Of a DNA stretch of 64,000 nt, positions 1-8,100 are shown piece by piece. A program made the translations under genes and the position numbers. The stretch is from JAEUIX01 sp046156035 (GTDB taxonomy: Bacteria > Planctomycetota > Phycisphaerae > Phycisphaerales > UBA1924): NCBI GenBank assembly GCA_046156035.1, contig JBJXEW010000056.1, positions 124,001 to 188,000 of the forward strand, written 5' to 3'. The stretch's first letter is position 1. Each line of letters opens with the position of its first letter. The notes under the pieces are model-generated. The model had not been told where the DNA came from and searched no databases. It saw nothing but the letters and a program-made list of their open reading frames with translations.

Positions 1-390
1 CAGGTCCAGCCGGTCCTGCACCACCGTCAACCACTTACTGGCGATGTCCGCGGCGGCCGCGTCGGTGAGCCCCGTGCCCGCGCTCTTGGCGACAAACTCG
101 CGGATCAGCACCACGCGGCGGTCATCCACGCGGCCCAACTCGACCTCGTAGCGCTTGTACACCGGCCAGAACTTCTCCGCCTCCGCCGCAGTCAGTTGCA
201 TCACCTGGTTCAGCGTGCGAACCTTGGTCCCGTTCAGGTCCGACCGGAACATGTCGAGCACGCTCCGCAGGTTGTCAGAGGGCGCAGTCGCGGAATCGGG
301 AGCGGGGGGGGCGGCGGGCTGTGCGCCCGATGCGACCAGCAGTGCGAGCGAGCCGGCGAGGGCGGCGACAGCAGCGAGCCTGAGATTCAT
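1..390 (-). CDS. Secreted hypothetical protein, C-terminus cut by window edge
   Basis: I translated this frame by hand: it opens with MNLRLAAVAALAGSLALLVA, a typical signal peptide ending near ASGAQPA. A Pro/Ala linker follows, then a helical, charged segment containing MQLTAAEAEKFWPVYKRYE. The frame is open to the window edge, giving 130 codons, so the C-terminus is missing. The LTAAEAEKFWPVY pattern recalls small periplasmic helical proteins with LTxxQ-like motifs, but I cannot assign a family. It follows the SYLF gene on the same strand after a 36-nt gap, so the two may be cotranscribed. The gene call is fairly sure because of the signal peptide; the function is unknown. Confidence 0.6.
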   Translation of the reverse strand, partial: MNLRLAAVAALAGSLALLVASGAQPAAPPAPDSATAPSDNLRSVLDMFRSDLNGTKVRTLNQVMQLTAAEAEKFWPVYKRYEVELGRVDDRRVVLIREFVAKSAGTGLTDAAAADIASKWLTVVQDRLDL

Positions 391-426
391 GCGATGGTCC
401 TTTGGTTCCACGTGGTGCGTGCGGGA

Positions 427-1239
427 TCAGTTCAGTTCCGAGTCTTTCCAGTACTTGGTGCCGGAGACGGTGGCCTGGAGCGAGATGCCGCTCTTGGTGA
501 ACTGGTAGATCTCCATCGGGCCGCTGGTCGCGGCGGTGGCGGCGGTCTTCGACGCGGCATCGGTGCCCGCGGAGGCGTCGCTGGACGCGCCCCCCTTCAC
601 GGTGCCGTCCTTGACATCCACGTTGGCCTTGGCGGTCTGGCTGGCGGATACACCCTTGTTGTCGATCTTGGCCGAGGCATCGGCCCCGCCGCCGAACTGC
701 CACCCCTGCTCCACAAACGTCTTCATGACCGCGGCGTCGTTGAAGATGAAGATCACGCGCAGGTCGGTCACGCCCACACCAACGCCCCCGCCCAGCGAGC
801 CCACGCGCATGTACGTCTTCTTGCCCGTGGCCTGATCCACCAGCACGCCGTAGCCGTTGCCGGAGGCAAGGAGCAGCAGGTTCACCTCGGTCTTGCTGAA
901 CGTGGCGTAGCCGGCGGCCTTCTTCATCCGCTCCTTGATCTCCGGCTTGATGCCGTACAACTCCGTCAGCATGGCGTCGCGCTCTTTCTCGACCGCCGCC
1001 CGCTTCTTGTCCACGGTGTCCCCCTTGGGCCCGAAGATGTCCAGCGAGTTCGCCAGCGCGGCGCCCGTGCCCACGAAACCGCAGAGCAGGCCGAGGGCGA
1101 CGAGCGCCGACACACCTGCTCGCCGGGTGCCGCGTGAACGCCCGCCCGCGCTTCGGATCGGCCGGGCGGCGGTGGGAGGGGCGGCTGCGGGGGCGAGGCG
1201 ATGAGAAGGGGAACAAGAATGGCAGGGCTGAAGTTCCAT
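427..1239 (-). CDS. SYLF (Ysc84-like) lipid-binding domain protein
   Basis: A 270-residue protein. A hydrophobic segment (VSALVALGLLCGFVGTGAALA, roughly residues 43-63) looks like a signal peptide with an unusually long basic N-region. The mature part has the SYLF family pattern: a helical start, AAGYATFSKTEVNLLLLASG, then the glycine-rich strand GSLGGGVGVGVTDLRVIFIF. SYLF domains bind phosphoinositides in eukaryotes; the bacterial members are secreted or periplasmic and poorly understood. The start at 1239 is supported by AAGGA eight bases upstream. An Ala/Ser/Thr/Lys-rich insert lies at about residues 195-240. Family assignment is good; the role in the cell is unknown. Confidence 0.8.
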   Translation of the reverse strand: MELQPCHSCSPSHRLAPAAAPPTAARPIRSAGGRSRGTRRAGVSALVALGLLCGFVGTGAALANSLDIFGPKGDTVDKKRAAVEKERDAMLTELYGIKPEIKERMKKAAGYATFSKTEVNLLLLASGNGYGVLVDQATGKKTYMRVGSLGGGVGVGVTDLRVIFIFNDAAVMKTFVEQGWQFGGGADASAKIDNKGVSASQTAKANVDVKDGTVKGGASSDASAGTDAASKTAATAATSGPMEIYQFTKSGISLQATVSGTKYWKDSELN

Positions 1240-1343
1240 GCTCGGTGTCCTTCGAGGTGGAGCGCGGGCGGGGGCGCGGCGTGTACGTTCGCCACGGTGA
1301 CCCGGAGTCTACCAGAGCCGGCCGGTCCGTGCCACGCCGCTGA

Positions 1344-4085
1344 TCAAGACGGGTCCGCGTCACCGAGGAGCGTGCCGGCCAGGATCGCTCGGGCGTGCTG
1401 GCGGGCCCGTTGAACCTCCGGATCGTCGGCGATACCCGCTTCGCCGAGCCCGCGGCAGAGCATCTCCACCAGACCCGCCAGCGCGGTGCGATCCATCCTC
1501 GGCGTGCTTGCCTTCGTCTCGCGGAACGCCGCGAGCGTGAGGTTGATCGCGGTGGCGCGCTCGCTCTCGCCCCCGGCCACGATCGCGCTGCTCAGCAGTT
1601 GCCACGCGCGGTCCACGTGCGCGGGGTCCGGCTGCACGGTGGCCAGGTTGATGTACGTCTGCACGGCCGCGATGCGCACGTGGGGCGGCACGCGGCCTGC
1701 GGGGAACGCCGCCACCACGTCTTCGACGAGCGTGCGGGCCATGTCGAAATGGCGCTGCGCCTCGGGCCTGTTGCGCATGGTGTCGCGCAAGTGCTCCCCC
1801 AGCCGCGCGTGCGCCCGCACGCGGAGGATGACCGGCTCCCACTCGCCCACCTTGGCTCGCGCGACCTCCTGGTAGATGCCCAGGGCCGTCTCCAGGCGGC
1901 CGCGGGCCGCCTCCGCGGCCTCGGGCCCGTCGCCCACAAACTTTGCCGTCGCGCTCAGCAGCAGGGCGTTGGCGTAGTCTTGCTTGAGCCCCAGATCACC
2001 GCGAACGGCCTGCACCAACGCCTCACGCAACGTCAGGAGTTCATCCAGCCGCGCGGCGGCCTCTTCGCCCGATGCCATTCGTGCGGCGCCATACAGGGCC
2101 GAGCCAAGGTTGCGCTTCACGGGTACGCTGTCCGGGCTGAGGTGCCAGGCCTTGCGCGCCGTGGCCAACCCTTCCGCCACAAGCGCGTTGGCCCTGTCCT
2201 TTGACCCTCGGTCGCCCGACGCCCGGAGGTTGTCGGCCGTGAGTTGCAGGCAATAGGCCAGGTCGCTCAGGTCCGCACCGCTGCCCGGGTGCCGCGAGGC
2301 CACCTTCCGGCGCAGGTCGATCGCCTTGGCCATGGCCTCGTCCGCCTCGGTCGTCTTCTGGGCGCCGCCCCACTCTGATGCGCCCACCGCCTGCGCGTAA
2401 CTCTCGATCGCCCCCGCCGTCTTGCGCAGCAGCGCCGTGTCGTTGGGCCCGATGGTGTTGATGGCCGCGAGCAGCGGTGCCGCGGCTTCCTTCAGCGTGC
2501 CCTCCGTGCGCGTCCCGTCGCGATCCTGGCGCACGGCCTTGAATGCCTTGGCGAAGCGGTCGAGCACCTCGAGTGTTTGTGTCTTCTCCGCCCGCGCCTG
2601 CGCCTCGGCCACCTCCGCACGCGCCCACAACCCCCACAGCAGCACGCTGCTGATCGCCAGCACCGCCGCGATCGCCCCCGCCGACGCAGCACCGGCCTTG
2701 TGCCGCATCACGAACTTCCACGTGTCCACCCACGGGCTGGGCGGGCGGGCGACCAGCGGCAGGCCCTCGAAGTAGTTCTCGATGTCGCGCGCAAACTCCG
2801 CCACCGAGCGGTAGCGCCGCCGGTCAACCTTCTCCATCGCGTGCATCACGATCTGGTCCAGGTCGCCTTGGAGCGCCCGCCGCAGTGCCGCGGGCTTGGT
2901 GGCGCGGTTGGTGGCGATGGCCGCGCTGGTGCTCAGGCCCGTGGTGCCGCGGGTGTCGTCGGTGACCGCGTCGCGTTCGCCCTCGCCCTGCGGCTCGTGG
3001 CCCACCACGAGGCTGGGTACCGTGGGCACCAGTTCGCAGACGATGCGCTTCATCTCGTCCTCCGCGGCCCTCTTCAGCGAGTAGGGCCGGCGGCCGGTGA
3101 GCAGTTCGTACAGGACCACGCCCAGCGAGTACACATCCGTGGCCGTCCCCACGCCCTTGCCGCTGATCTGTTCGGGGCTGGCGTACTGCGGCGTCATCAG
3201 CCGCTGCGAGTCGAGCGTGAACACGCCGTCGCCGCCCAGCGCGGGGTTGAGGATCTTGGCGATGCCGAAGTCCACCAGTTTGGGTTCGCCCGTGCGGTCC
3301 ACCAGAATGTTGCTGGGCTTGAGGTCGCGGTGCACGATCAGGTTGCTGTGGGCAAAGTGCACCGCATCGCACACCTTGCGGAACAACACCAGCCGCTCGT
3401 GGATCGAGAGTTTCTTGTCGTTGCAGTATTCATCGATCTGCTGCCCCTCGATGTACTCCATCACCAGGTACGGCGCGTCCTCATCGGTCATGCCCGCATC
3501 GAGCATGCGCGCAATGTTGCCCTGCGTGAGCGAGCCCAGCAGCACCCGCTCCTGCTCGAACCGGCGCAGCACCGCCTCGCTGTCCATCCCCTTGCGAACC
3601 ACTTTCACCGCGACGGGAATCCGCACCGGCCCCTCGGGCTTGATGCACATGTACACCTCGCCCATGCCGCCGCCGCCCAGGCGACGGATCACCTCGTACG
3701 GGCCGATGCGCGTCGGTGCGCCGCCGGGTGGCGGCGTGCTGCCCGCCTTCCCGCCAGCGCCAGACCCCCCGGCACCACGCCCACCCCCGCCCGCACCCCG
3801 CGCGGCAGACGGTGGCGGCGTCTCGATCGTCGGCCCGTGTGCTGCGGGCGAGTGAGGGGCCGCGTGAACACCGACCTCATCCGCGCCCGTGCTGCCTTCG
3901 CGCCGGCCCTCGCGCTGGGCCTGCCGCTCCCCCTCCTCCAGCAGGCGCAGCGCCTCCGCCGCGTCGGCCGGTTGCGGCAACTGCCGCCGCACGAACGTCT
4001 CACGCTCGGCCTTGGGTAGCATCTCCGCCGCCAGGCACACTTCTTTGATCCGCGCGTGCCTCGCCCGGTCTTGCTCGTTGCTCAT
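1344..4085 (-). CDS. Membrane Ser/Thr protein kinase with TPR-like C-terminus
   Basis: A 913-residue Hanks-type kinase. The N-terminal ~125 residues are a helical region and a Gly/Pro/Ala linker. The kinase domain runs from about 127 to 445: glycine loop LGGGGMGEVY (136-145), VAVK lysine 161, HRDLKPSN with catalytic Asp254, DFG 272-274, and YASPEQ of the activation segment. One membrane helix follows at about 466-488. The remaining ~420 residues are helical with TPR-like repeats and should lie outside the cytoplasm. I chose the ATG at 4085 because it overlaps the stop of the upstream sigma-factor gene (ATGA); a longer reading is possible but unlikely. The sigma factor/kinase pair is a recurrent planctomycete arrangement, which suggests that the kinase acts on or with that sigma factor (inference). 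Confidence 0.9.
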   Translation of the reverse strand: MSNEQDRARHARIKEVCLAAEMLPKAERETFVRRQLPQPADAAEALRLLEEGERQAQREGRREGSTGADEVGVHAAPHSPAAHGPTIETPPPSAARGAGGGGRGAGGSGAGGKAGSTPPPGGAPTRIGPYEVIRRLGGGGMGEVYMCIKPEGPVRIPVAVKVVRKGMDSEAVLRRFEQERVLLGSLTQGNIARMLDAGMTDEDAPYLVMEYIEGQQIDEYCNDKKLSIHERLVLFRKVCDAVHFAHSNLIVHRDLKPSNILVDRTGEPKLVDFGIAKILNPALGGDGVFTLDSQRLMTPQYASPEQISGKGVGTATDVYSLGVVLYELLTGRRPYSLKRAAEDEMKRIVCELVPTVPSLVVGHEPQGEGERDAVTDDTRGTTGLSTSAAIATNRATKPAALRRALQGDLDQIVMHAMEKVDRRRYRSVAEFARDIENYFEGLPLVARPPSPWVDTWKFVMRHKAGAASAGAIAAVLAISSVLLWGLWARAEVAEAQARAEKTQTLEVLDRFAKAFKAVRQDRDGTRTEGTLKEAAAPLLAAINTIGPNDTALLRKTAGAIESYAQAVGASEWGGAQKTTEADEAMAKAIDLRRKVASRHPGSGADLSDLAYCLQLTADNLRASGDRGSKDRANALVAEGLATARKAWHLSPDSVPVKRNLGSALYGAARMASGEEAAARLDELLTLREALVQAVRGDLGLKQDYANALLLSATAKFVGDGPEAAEAARGRLETALGIYQEVARAKVGEWEPVILRVRAHARLGEHLRDTMRNRPEAQRHFDMARTLVEDVVAAFPAGRVPPHVRIAAVQTYINLATVQPDPAHVDRAWQLLSSAIVAGGESERATAINLTLAAFRETKASTPRMDRTALAGLVEMLCRGLGEAGIADDPEVQRARQHARAILAGTLLGDADPS

Positions 4086-4705
4086 TGTGGGGCTCCCTCG
4101 TGGTCCGTCGCTGCGGCCGCGCGTTCCATGCGAACCGCCAGCCACGCCCGCGCGTGCTTCCAGTCTCGTGCCACCGTGCGTGTATCAATGCCGAGCATGT
4201 CGGCGATGGCCGCGTCCGTCTGCCGTCCGTAAAACTTCAAACGCACCACCTCGGCCTCGCGTGCGTCCAGTTGGTCCAGCGCCTCCAGCGCGCTGCGCAG
4301 GCCGCCCCAGTCGGCGGGCTCATCGGCCTCCGCCGCGCTGGTCGCGCGCCCCAGCAGCACACCAGCCACATCTTCGTGCAGTTCCACCCTCTTCATGCGT
4401 CCGCCGCGCCGCTGTGCAGACACGGCCCGCGCTTTATCGATCAGCACCTGCTCCACCGCGCGGGCCGCGGCCCCGAAAAAGTGCCGCCGGTTCTCAAAGT
4501 TCCCCTCGTGCCCCAGCAGCCGCAGAAAGGCCTCGTGTACCAGGCCGGTGGTGTCGGCATCCAGCGCGGCGGGCTGGCCCGCGGCTTTGGCGTGGGCCAG
4601 CGTGCGGAGTTCGGCGTACACGCGTTCGTACAGCCGCGCCCGCGCGGCATCCCCGTCGCCATCGCGGATCAGGCCGAGCAGGGTGGTGACATCACGATCA
4701 GCCAT
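4082..4705 (-). CDS. ECF-like RNA polymerase sigma factor (planctomycete type)
   Basis: A 207-residue protein of the short sigma-70 group common in planctomycetes. It begins MADRDVTTLLGLIRDGDGDA; region 2 includes the ELRTLAHAKA helix and LVHEAFLRLLGHEGNFENR, with FFGAAARAVEQVLIDKARA following. Region 4 contains LDAREAEVVRLKFYGRQT and the helix-turn-helix AIADMLGIDTRTVARDWKHA. The stop codon overlaps the kinase start by four bases (ATGA), so translation is probably coupled. Proteins of this group are usually encoded next to a Ser/Thr kinase and are thought to be controlled by phosphorylation rather than by a classical anti-sigma factor. The target regulon is not visible. Confidence 0.9.
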   Translation of the reverse strand: MADRDVTTLLGLIRDGDGDAARARLYERVYAELRTLAHAKAAGQPAALDADTTGLVHEAFLRLLGHEGNFENRRHFFGAAARAVEQVLIDKARAVSAQRRGGRMKRVELHEDVAGVLLGRATSAAEADEPADWGGLRSALEALDQLDAREAEVVRLKFYGRQTDAAIADMLGIDTRTVARDWKHARAWLAVRMERAAAATDHEGAPQ

Positions 4706-5197
4706 GGCAGGATCATTCTCCCGATCCGCCCTTCATGCGGCAAGCGGGCACGCGGGCAGACAACGTGCCCCGCGTACCCTGCATCACATCCCCCTCCGCT
4801 CCCAGCGGAGGGGGTGCCGAGATCGCATCAGCGAGCGAGGCGGGGGAGGCTTCTTGGGTCAGAACAATCCAACCACCTCCCCCGGTCCGCCTGCGGCGAA
4901 CCACCCCCTCCGCTGGGAGCGGAGGGGGATGCGTGCCGCCCTGCGCACGGGGTCTGTTCGTGCGTCGTCTTTGCTTTCGCTTGTCGGTCTGCCCGCCCCG
5001 TTGCCGCATGGCTTGGTGAGCGCCGCCTCCGGCACGCAGCCCTCGGCCCTCGCCCCTGAGCCCTTCGCTGCAAGTTTGACCCGGTATTCGTGGCCCGGAC
5101 GCGGGCAGGCAGTAGACTCGTAGTGGCCTCGCACAGGTCGAAACGGCCGCGGCACAGCACGCCGAATCGCGCTGAACCACGCGGCAAAGGAATGACC
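4706..5197. other. Intergenic region between divergent genes; holds a MITE-like element
   Basis: No convincing gene in 492 bases. The centre (4787-4931) is a repeat element described separately. A GC-rich repeat fragment lies at 5039-5071; a close relative occurs at 45771-45797. The right end carries the ribosome-binding site AAAGGA (5186-5191) for the FG-GAP protein. Promoters for the divergent genes must lie here, but I could not pick out convincing boxes. Confidence 0.6.
4787..4931. repeat. MITE-like palindromic element with perfect 30-bp terminal inverted repeats
   Basis: The 30 bases at 4787-4816 are the exact reverse complement of 4902-4931. Each arm is itself nearly palindromic (core CCCTCCGCTCCCAGCGGAGG). 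The 85 bases between them also pair partly, with GGGGGAGG facing CCTCCCCC, so the whole 145-bp unit can fold into one long hairpin. There is no coding capacity. The related palindrome CCCCTCCCTCTGGGAGGGG occurs at 41239 and 51763, suggesting a repeat family spread through the genome. Mobility is inferred; I see no flanking target duplication. Confidence 0.6.
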
Positions 5198-8100
5198 ATG
5201 ACTCGCCCATTCCGTTCACCACTCGCAGCCTTGTTGCCGCTCTTCGCGGCGGCCTTGCTTGCTTCGCCGCCTGGGCAAGAGGCGCAAGCCCAGTGCGTCT
5301 CCTTTGCCGGGGAAGCCCGGTACGCGTCCAACATCTACCAGACAACCTCCGCAATAGGCGATTTCAACGGCGACGGCCAGCCCGATGTTGTGTTTGGCGA
5401 GTTCAGCGAGAGCGTTCCCGGCCTTTTCCTCTTGGTCGGCAACCCCAACGGCACGTTCCAACCCGGCTTCGACATCGTGGTGCCCGCGGCGCAGGTCGCC
5501 CGTACCGGCGTCGCGGTGGCGGATTTCAATGGCGACGGCAAGGACGACATCGCCGTGGCCGACTCTGGCGGTGGGCGGCTCTTTGTCCTTTTAGGCAACG
5601 GCAACCTCACGTTCCAGGCACCCATGACCTCCAACGTCCCTGGGCAGCCGTACAACTTTGCCACCGCCGACTTCAACGGCGACGGGAATCTCGATGTCGC
5701 ATGCGGCTTGATCGACGGGGGCGAGAACGGCGTGGCCGTGCTGCTGGGCACCGGGACGGGCACGTTTGGGCCCGCAACGCAGTTTGCGGCGGGCGGGCGC
5801 CAGTTTGATGTGGCCGTCGGCGACTTCAATGTTGACGGCAAGGCCGACATCGCGGCCGCGAACTATGACGTGGGAAAGGTCTCCATCCTTCGCGGCAACG
5901 GCAACGGCACCTTCCAGGCCCCTCTTCAGTACGACGCGGGCAACAACGCCTACACCCTGGCTGTGGGCGACTTCAACGCCGACGGTCAGCCCGACGTCGC
6001 CGCCCACAACTTCTCGCCCCCGTTCGGCATATCGGTCTTGCTGAGCAACACACTCGGGACATTTGCGCCCCGGGTCGTGTATCCCGTCGTCGGCGCGATT
6101 GAAGTCATGACCGCACGCGACATGAACGCCGACGGCCTGCTGGATCTGGTGTGCGCGGACTATGCCCAACACGCACTCACGGTGCTACCTGGGCTAGCCA
6201 ACGGCTCTTTCGCTGCACCCGTCACCTTTGGCACGGGCCGGCGCCCCACGACCGTGGCCGTGACTGACTTCAACAACGACGGCCGGCCCGATGTCGCACT
6301 AGGCACGTACCTTGGAGATGGTGTCTCAGTCTTACTGAACACCACGGTCGGGCCCGAGGTCTACGTCAACGCGGCCGCGACCGGCGCGAATGACGGCAGC
6401 AGTTGGACGAACGCCTTCACGAGCCTCCAGGATGCGCTCGCGTACGCGACGCTCGAACCCTGTGTCGCCGAAATCTGGGTCGCCCGCGGCACGTACAAGC
6501 CCTCGCCGCCGCTCGGCCAAGGCGGCTCCCGCTCCGCCTCGTTCAACCTCCAGAACAACCTCGCCATCTACGGCGGCTTTGTCGGCGCAGAAACCAGCCC
6601 CGATCAGCGCCCGCCGCTGCCCACCAACGCCACCGATGCCCTTGACCCCACACGGGCCACGATCCTGTCGGGCGATCTGAACGGGGATGACAGCGGAAGC
6701 ATCAACCGTGGCGAGAACAGCCATCACGTCGTGACGGGTGGCGGAACGGATCAAAGCGCGATTCTCGATGGCGTCACCATTCGGGCCGGCGTCGGCTCCT
6801 CGACGGACATTGGGAGCGGGCTCTCGTATGGAGGCGGGCTGTGGGTGTTCTTCGGATCGCCCACGATCCGTCACACTGTCTTCCACAACAACAGCGGCTT
6901 CTACGGCGGCGCGGCGGCCGTGGGCGGTGCGTCCCAGCCGGTGTTCGACGGGTGCACGTTCTCTGGCAACGCCGCGGTGCGCGACGGAGGCGCGATCTAT
7001 GCGTTCAACGATCCCGACCAGTTTCCAGATGTCACGATCAGAGACTCCGTGTTTGAGGGCAACACCGCACAGGAATCGGGAGGCGCGCTGTCCTGCTATG
7101 AGGCGACTGTCCGGGTTATTCAGTGTACCTTCAGGCGGAACGTGGCAAACAACGGTGGCGCGATCGTCTCGCGCTCCGTCTCGAGCGGGTTGCACGTCAT
7201 CAACAGCGCCCTCATCGGGAACGTGGCTCAGCAGCCCAATGGTGGCACGGGGGGTGGTGTGTTCGTTGAGGGCATCGGTGGGTTAGGCGGCGAAGTGACG
7301 ATTGCCGGATCGGTGTTTGTAGGCAATCACGCCGCCACGACCGGGGGCGCCTTAGGAATCTACGACGCCGCAATAACGTTTCTGAACAGTTCCGTGGTCG
7401 CCAATCACGCCGGCACGAACTGCGGAGGGCTGAGGCACCATTCGACCTCAAAGTCTGCGGTCGTCGCCTCATCGTTGCTCTGGCAGAACACGCAGGGAGG
7501 CAGCACGCCATCGACTCGCGACGCCGAACTGTCAGCCACTGGTGCCGGCACTTCGATCGTCGAGTTCACCACGTTCACAGACTATTCGGGGGTGCCGTCC
7601 GGCACCGCCAATAACGGCCTCAACCCCCTCTTCCTTCGCGACCCTTCTCCCGGCTCCGACGGTGTCTGGGGCACGGAAGACGATGACTACGGCGACCTTC
7701 GGCTCTCCGCCAACTCGCCCGCCATCGACTCGGGCGACTCGCTCGCCGTACCCGCCGACACAGTTGATATCGACGACGATGGCAACACCACCGAAGCCCT
7801 GCCTCTTGACCTCCTGGCCTTTCCGCGTTTTGTTGACGATCCGGCGGTTGCCAATAGCGGCAACGGCACGCCGCCCGTTGACCGCGGCTGCTACGAGTCG
7901 CAGGTGAATTGTCTCACCTGCACCGGCATCCGCGAATGGCGTACGCACTCCGGCGGGGACTTCGCCTTTGCCGGCAACTGGTTCCCCTCTGTGCCGCAGC
8001 CCGCGCACGACACCGAGTACGACGTGCTGAGCGCCTACACCGTTGCTTTTCCCGCCTCCACCATCACCACCAACAAGTCCGCCTCCGTCGAGCGCGGCAG

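Noticed and set aside
4713..5354. Protein gene on the minus strand in the 4.7-5.3 kb spacer
   Set aside because: It is open only because of GC-rich repeats, crosses the MITE-like element, and overlaps the signal peptide of the FG-GAP gene.
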